The notes under the pieces were generated by a model. That model was not told the origin of the DNA, did not search any database, and saw nothing but the letters and a program-made list of their open reading frames with translations. A stretch of DNA of 64,000 nucleotides, taken from NCBI GenBank assembly GCA_013180625.2, contig SNVD02004405.1, forward strand, positions 124,001-188,000, given 5' to 3'. How positions within the stretch are numbered: the stretch's first letter is position 1; every line of letters starts with the position of its first letter. Position numbers and translations under genes: made by a program. This DNA comes from Boswellia sacra. Lineage: Eukaryota > Streptophyta > Magnoliopsida > Sapindales > Burseraceae. This document shows, piece after piece, positions 59,890 through 64,000 of the stretch.

Positions 59890-60250
59890 CACGCTTTGCG
59901 AGCAAAAGTTTTCCACTAGCCCAACTTTACGGTATAAAATTTAAAAATTTGTATGTATATATACTATATATTTAATTTGCATACATATGTGAACATAAAT
60001 GTCTTTCAGATAACACTTTGCAACCAAACGAAGTTCCTGCGCTAAAATTTCTCGCTTCAATAAACATAATTGTAACCAATAACTTTTTATTCGTAGTAGA
60101 AAGCAAAAGTACTTCTAATTACAAACAAAAGCTTAGTACCTTGCCTCCCTGGCGTTGAGTACTGCAGCTCTCTCTTGACCCATATCCTCTGCCTTTCACT
60201 TATGATACACTTTACATATATAACATAAACGATCTTTTCTGCTCATTTGT
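58418..60250. other. Intergenic, microsatellites and vicilin 3' flank
   Basis: Holds an (AT)n run at about 58654-58690, a longer ACAT/AT run at 59510-59606, a CATATA run at about 59855-59890 and the MITE between them. 59890-60245 is the 3' flank of the vicilin gene, shared with 48770-49110. Frames at 58900-59100 and 59115-59348 are not recognisable. No gene seen. Confidence 0.6.
59607..59853. mobile_element. MITE with about 65-bp inverted ends between AT repeats
   Basis: The left end (GGTTTGGATACCGAAACTTA, TTTTTAAGTTAA, GACGTCAATTAATGATCATT) is matched inverted by the right end (TGGATATTTTAACTTA and GACATTAATTAATGATTATT on the minus strand). It sits exactly between two AT-type microsatellites, so target sites of the TA type are possible. 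Confidence 0.7.
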
Positions 60251-63112
60251 TTAATGATCATTCAACCACTTGGAAGAAACCAGTGATTTCATCATTGATG
60301 GCAACGAGTTCCCTCTCTCTCCTAGCCTCTGTTGCTCCTCTCCAAGCCTGGCCAGTTCAGGCCCCTCTACAAAAAAAGACTCTTTGGGATTGTTACTGAA
60401 TATCCTCTCAATCAATCTTGTTGGAACATTAAATGCGACCTCCATAGCCGCTCTCTCCACTTGGTTCATTATGTTAATTTTCCCTTCATAGCAGATAGCA
60501 ACCAATTAGCTAGTAAAGTAATTACTATTAGTACTATATATAGAATTCTACTGCATAATTTACTTGATTAATTAATGTGATAGTAGTGTCATAGTTCTAA
60601 TAGCCCTCCTACCAGCAAGAAAGTTCCTCTGGTTGTTCAGGGCATTGATCCCGAACCCAACCATCCGCAGATTCTCATTTTGAGCAACCACAGCAATAGG
60701 ATGACCTGCTGGGATTACAAAGACATCACCTGGAGACAATTGGGTGGTGATCTTTTGGAGTTGTCCACTATTTTGTTGTCGTTCCTCACCTTGTTTTCCT
60801 CTTTCCTCTGATCCTTGGCTCTGGTGCGAAAGATGCGGACAACCCATTTCTAAGCGTCCTCTTCCATCTACTACGACGACAACTGTTGTGGTCCTGGAGT
60901 TATAGTGTGGCACCATCATTGCTCCCTGCAGACAAAAGAAAAATAAAAATAAAATAAAATTACACTATAAAGACCTTAACGCTTTGTAGTGAAAATAATT
61001 GCTTTAATTACTTGTTTAATTTCAACATAAGCGACAGAGACGCCAATTTCTCGTAGCTGATCGTAATCCTTGGGTGAGGCCTCAAAAAACTGTCCAAAAT
61101 TGTTATGATACTGAGGTTTTCGGCTAAGCAGATTGTATGGGCCCCTGGATTCTTTGTCTCGTTGCTTCTGCGAAGAATGTTGGGCGAGTGCTTTGAGTTG
61201 CTCTGGCGTGAGTCTCCTGATTGCGCCGTGCTGTCTCTGCTGCCCTTCAAAGAGCTTGTCTAGCTCGTCACTTGGTGTCTGATAAAAGAACATATCAGAA
61301 AGCATATATGCAACCAGAATTTGTAGTGATAAACCAAAATAATAGTGAAAAAACTAGAAGAGAAAAATAAAACAACTCTACATTAAGAGCGTGCTCAAGG
61401 ATGTCACGGCTGAAAACTTTGAAATATGACTCTGGGTTTCCAGATCCAGCAGCAAAGTATCCCTGCGCCGGACAAGTTCAAAATTTACATGCCAAACACT
61501 ATTTAGAGAAGAAATAATAAAGGAACAGGATCCACAGTTACAAGTTAATTATTATAATTAAGTACCCTGAATTGGCCTTGGATGTTAACAGGATGGACGA
61601 GCATCGCAACTTGTAGCTTCTCATTATTATCTTGATTAATCAGGTATAGAGTAGTACCAGCAGGAATTCTAAGTACCTCTCCGAGCTCTACGTGGAAGGA
61701 CTCTCTATTTTCATTTGACACAAAAATAATTATTCCCTTTCCTGTAACAAAAATAAAAAACGAATCAATTCTCATATTTTTGTTCAATTTGTTTGGCAAA
61801 TATTGTAATCAACAAATTGAAACTAGAGAGTTCCCTCACCCTTTATGACAACCAGGATAATGTCAGCATCAGAATGGTGTGGGACAACCAAAGTGCTAGG
61901 ATTCTCCTCTGCAATGGCCAATCGGTAATGGTCGATTCCGCGAAGAAGTTCAGAGCTCTCACTGAACCTCTGCAAAACCTTCATATGACCCTCTTGGGAC
62001 CTCAACAGAAATTGGAATGATCTCTGCGCGTTGAAGTAGTAAGGATTATTCCCTTGCTGCTCTTGATCTTGTCCCCTCCTCTCTCTTTGATGGTCTTGCT
62101 CTCCCCTTCGTCTCCTTTCCTCTTTTTCTCTCTGTTGCTTGCACCAGCTCTTGCATTGTTTCTGGTGTTGCTCTCCTCTCTCCTGCCTCTCGCATTGTTT
62201 TCGGCATTGCTCGTAGGGTTGATGCGGCTTATGATGGTGTCCACCATTTCTGCCTCCTTGGTCATGATCTCCATCTTCTTCTTCTTGTTTTCCTTTTAGG
62301 TCTTCATATCGTCTCTTGCACCTTTTCTTGCGCGGTGGTTGTTGCCTTGCCGTTTGCTTCCGGCATATTTCCAAGCATTCCTCGTAGTCTTCTTCTGGGT
62401 CTCGTGCGTAATGATCACTAATTTCTTGTCGTTCTCGTTCCCAGTCTCGCTCTCTTTCTTCTCGTTCTCGTTCTGTATGTCTCTCTCTTTCTTCTCGTTC
62501 CCATTCTCTCTGTCGCTCTCTTTCCTCTCGTTCACTAATTTCTTCCTCTTGTCGCTGCTCTCTTTCTCGTTCTTGCTCTCGTTGCTCTCTTTCCTCTCGC
62601 TCTCGTCGTTTCCTTTGCTGCTCTCTTTCTCGTTCTTGCTCTCGTTGCTCTCTTTCTTCTTGTTCTCTTCGTTTCCTTTGCTGCTCTCTTTCTCGTTCTT
62701 CCTCTCTTTCTTCTCGCTCTCGTCGCTCCCTTCGCTGCTCTCTCTCTTTCTCCCGTACTTCTCTCTCCCTCTCCCTCTCCCTCTCTTCCTCCTCACAACG
62801 GCTCTGGCATTCTTGCTGTTGCTCCCAGCTGCGACCTTCCTCGGATTGACAACGTTGCTGGCAGTAATGGTCGAGCCCCCGTCCACCGCCCTCCGGTTCC
62901 AATTCAGGACTGTATTCGCTATCACAACGAGCTGCGCAATCAAATAAGCTTGAAACATCCTCCACCACTCCACGGCATCGGTCTATACATCGGTCGATGT
63001 CCGTTTTCTCTCTAGGAAGTTCATGGTAACCAAGAGAAAGCAACGCAGAAGACAAATAGAGAGTCAAAACGAACAGGTAATTATTAGCTTTGATCACCAT
63101 GGCAAACTTCAT
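60251..63112 (-). CDS. Vicilin-like 7S seed storage protein with Cys-hairpin, Arg/Glu-rich N-terminal extension
   Basis: Six exons (63112-61840, 61741-61566, 61462-61382, 61278-61012, 60925-60613, 60483-60251), all GT-AG, total 2343 nt and 780 residues; every junction keeps frame. The six-exon layout is usual for 7S vicilins. Residues 1-28 are a signal peptide; the second ATG (codon 5, in GCCATGG) is an equally good start. Residues 42-63 and 84-106 hold C-x3-C-x12/13-C-x3-C hairpins as in vicilin-derived antimicrobial peptides. Two more follow after a long EREREQQRKRRE-type charged repeat region (about 107-245); in the third hairpin the last Cys reads Tyr (CKRRY). Two cupin domains then span about residues 360-530 (NPYYFNAQRSFQF, PHHSDADIILVVIKG, RIPAGTTLYLIN) and 600-780 (NNFGQFFEASP, MMVPHYNSRTT, DVFVIPAGHPIAVVA, NNQRNFLAG). 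It is expected to enter the secretory path to protein storage vacuoles, trimerise and be mobilised at germination. Processed N-terminal pieces may be antimicrobial (family knowledge). Confidence 0.95.
62440..62790 (-). repeat. Arg/Glu-coding minisatellite in vicilin exon 1
   Basis: Purine-rich on the coding strand. The clearest unit is 63 bp (21 residues, EREREQQRKRREREEREQ then REQ), repeated about two and a half times near 62540-62700, with shorter ERE-type units on either side. All frames are open on both strands because of the composition, which explains the long frames at 62296-62973 and 62339-62947. Length variation between alleles is likely. Confidence 0.85.
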
Positions 63113-63207
63113 CGTATTAATTTACTACTTTCTAACTTAACATTCCAAAAGCAAGAAGCTAGCCTTTTGTACTCGTAATACTAGGAATAAATACAGATAA
63201 TAGCGAA

Positions 63208-63214
63208 TTTTATA
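63208..63214 (-). promoter_or_regulatory. TATA box of the vicilin gene
   Basis: The minus strand reads TATAAAA about 96-102 bp before the first ATG. A weaker TATTTATT lies at 63186-63193. Confidence 0.7.
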
Positions 63215-63257
63215 GAAGCTGAAGCTATGGTTGCGTTACACTTGGCCTTACAATTCC

Positions 63258-63412
63258 CATGCAAGGTGACAAGTGTTATATAAGAGCACGAATTTTTTAT
63301 TGAAGAAAGGAAAAAAAAAAACGATGCAACAGCATTGATTGGTAGCTGAAACTTTTGGGTGGACTATAATATGTATATCATGCATTGAGATTTTTGTGGA
63401 TGCATATGCATG
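63258..63412 (-). promoter_or_regulatory. RY motif cluster upstream of vicilin
   Basis: CATGCA on the plus strand at 63258-63263 and 63379-63384, and on the minus strand at 63407-63412 (within TATGCATG), 145-300 bp before the ATG. RY motifs bind B3 factors of the ABI3/FUS3 type in seed protein promoters, so embryo-specific expression is expected. Confidence 0.65.
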
Positions 63413-64000
63413 AAGGCTGTAGCTCAATCTTGGAGTCCACAACTCTACATTAATTATAGCCTTTTTGAGGATGATTTTATTAGTCGAAAGTAGTGGACAG
63501 CTGGGAATTCAAGTCTTTTATCTTGATAGCAATGGACTATTACCTGTGCAAGTATATGTTAATTTTATATGCCGAAAGGACACCGCAGGTGCACAGCTGT
63601 TGATTTGCATGTTAGGTTGTTGACAAGTTTATATTTATTGTTGTTGATGGACGAAGCAATTCTCTCATCGATCGTCCCATAAACATCTTAAAAGATGTCG
63701 TATCATTCTTCGTTGCTTGCTTTAATCACGCTAAAAGAATTTGTACTTTAAATCGTGCTGTCCATATTCTTCACTATCGTTTCCTGAAAAATCAAAGAAA
63801 TTTGAAGGTGCTATATGATAGGTGGTGTTCCATGCGCCATTTATTACGTGTGGCTTCTTCATAATCTGCCACATGAATTTAACGTGTACAATTCTCCTAT
63901 TACTTAGCCTATGCGTGGAAGAATTAAAGGAAGCCAACTAATTTTGATCACACATGTAAAGATCTCCATTTGACATGCATTTAATCAGTTGCCAATCTCT
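63413..64000. other. Upstream region of vicilin, no further gene
   Basis: Non-coding as far as can be seen. The frame at 63731-63937 has no recognisable domain. A CATGCA lies at 63976-63981. Confidence 0.55.

Noticed and set aside
62339..62947. Long plus-strand frame of 202 codons opposite vicilin exon 1
   Set aside because: It is the antisense of the Arg/Glu repeat; Ser/Leu/Phe-rich composition follows from the purine-rich coding strand and no signals support a gene.
62296..62973. 225-codon minus-strand frame overlapping the vicilin
   Set aside because: Out-of-frame reading of the same repeat (Glu/Lys/Ser-rich); the vicilin frame splices cleanly into cupin domains.

Overview
The window is A/T-rich nuclear DNA of a flowering plant, almost certainly a eudicot. 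The evidence is spliced genes with GT-AG introns, LTR retrotransposons of plant lineages (Ty1/copia and Athila-type Ty3/gypsy), plant MITEs and Mutator-like elements, and a 7S seed vicilin gene. The species cannot be fixed from sequence alone. Only three intact-looking host genes are present: a small secreted six-cysteine peptide (50557-51065, +), a defensin-like cysteine-rich secreted peptide (55296-55754, -) and a six-exon vicilin with a long charged N-terminal extension (60251-63112, -). All three open with a signal peptide or hydrophobic leader.

The left 51 kb is an old tandem duplication of one locus, visible as three collinear copies. Copy A covers about 700-22320, copy B about 22321-46620 and copy C about 47460-51500. 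Copy C keeps the intact six-cysteine gene, copy A holds a frameshifted pseudogene of it (20909-21471), and copy B keeps the flanks but has lost the gene. The copies differ mostly by transposon insertions, so each serves as an empty-site reference for the others.

Copy A carries a complete 9.3 kb Athila-type element (913-10176, TSD CATTT). It is non-autonomous and contains an intronless, inactivated copy of a cytokinin-activating LOG gene and a hairpin/G-box minisatellite. Copy A also carries a copia element (13560-20242). Copy B is split by a minus-strand copia element with an extra 3' ORF (23044-43987), swollen to 21 kb by a second copia element (27118-35655, TSD GAATG) and two solo LTRs (25687-26690, TSD AAGCA; 38837-40373).

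From 46.6 to 60 kb there are mainly DNA transposons: a hAT-type MITE (48166-48456, 8-bp TSD), a MULE-like element (51966-53174), a Pack-MULE-like element (53368-54690, perfect 9-bp TSD) with a hAT-like element nested in it, a roughly 0.4 kb foldback (56440-56870) and another hAT-like element (57566-58417). A second duplication links 48460-49110 to 54960-60245. It suggests that the flank of the defensin-like and vicilin genes was copied or that paralogues there were lost.

The gene content is a small island of secreted, cysteine-rich, probably seed- or reproductive-tissue proteins in heavily transposon-invaded DNA. RY (CATGCA) motifs lie upstream of the vicilin and in every copy of the six-cysteine locus, which is consistent with seed-type regulation; that regulatory reading is an inference.
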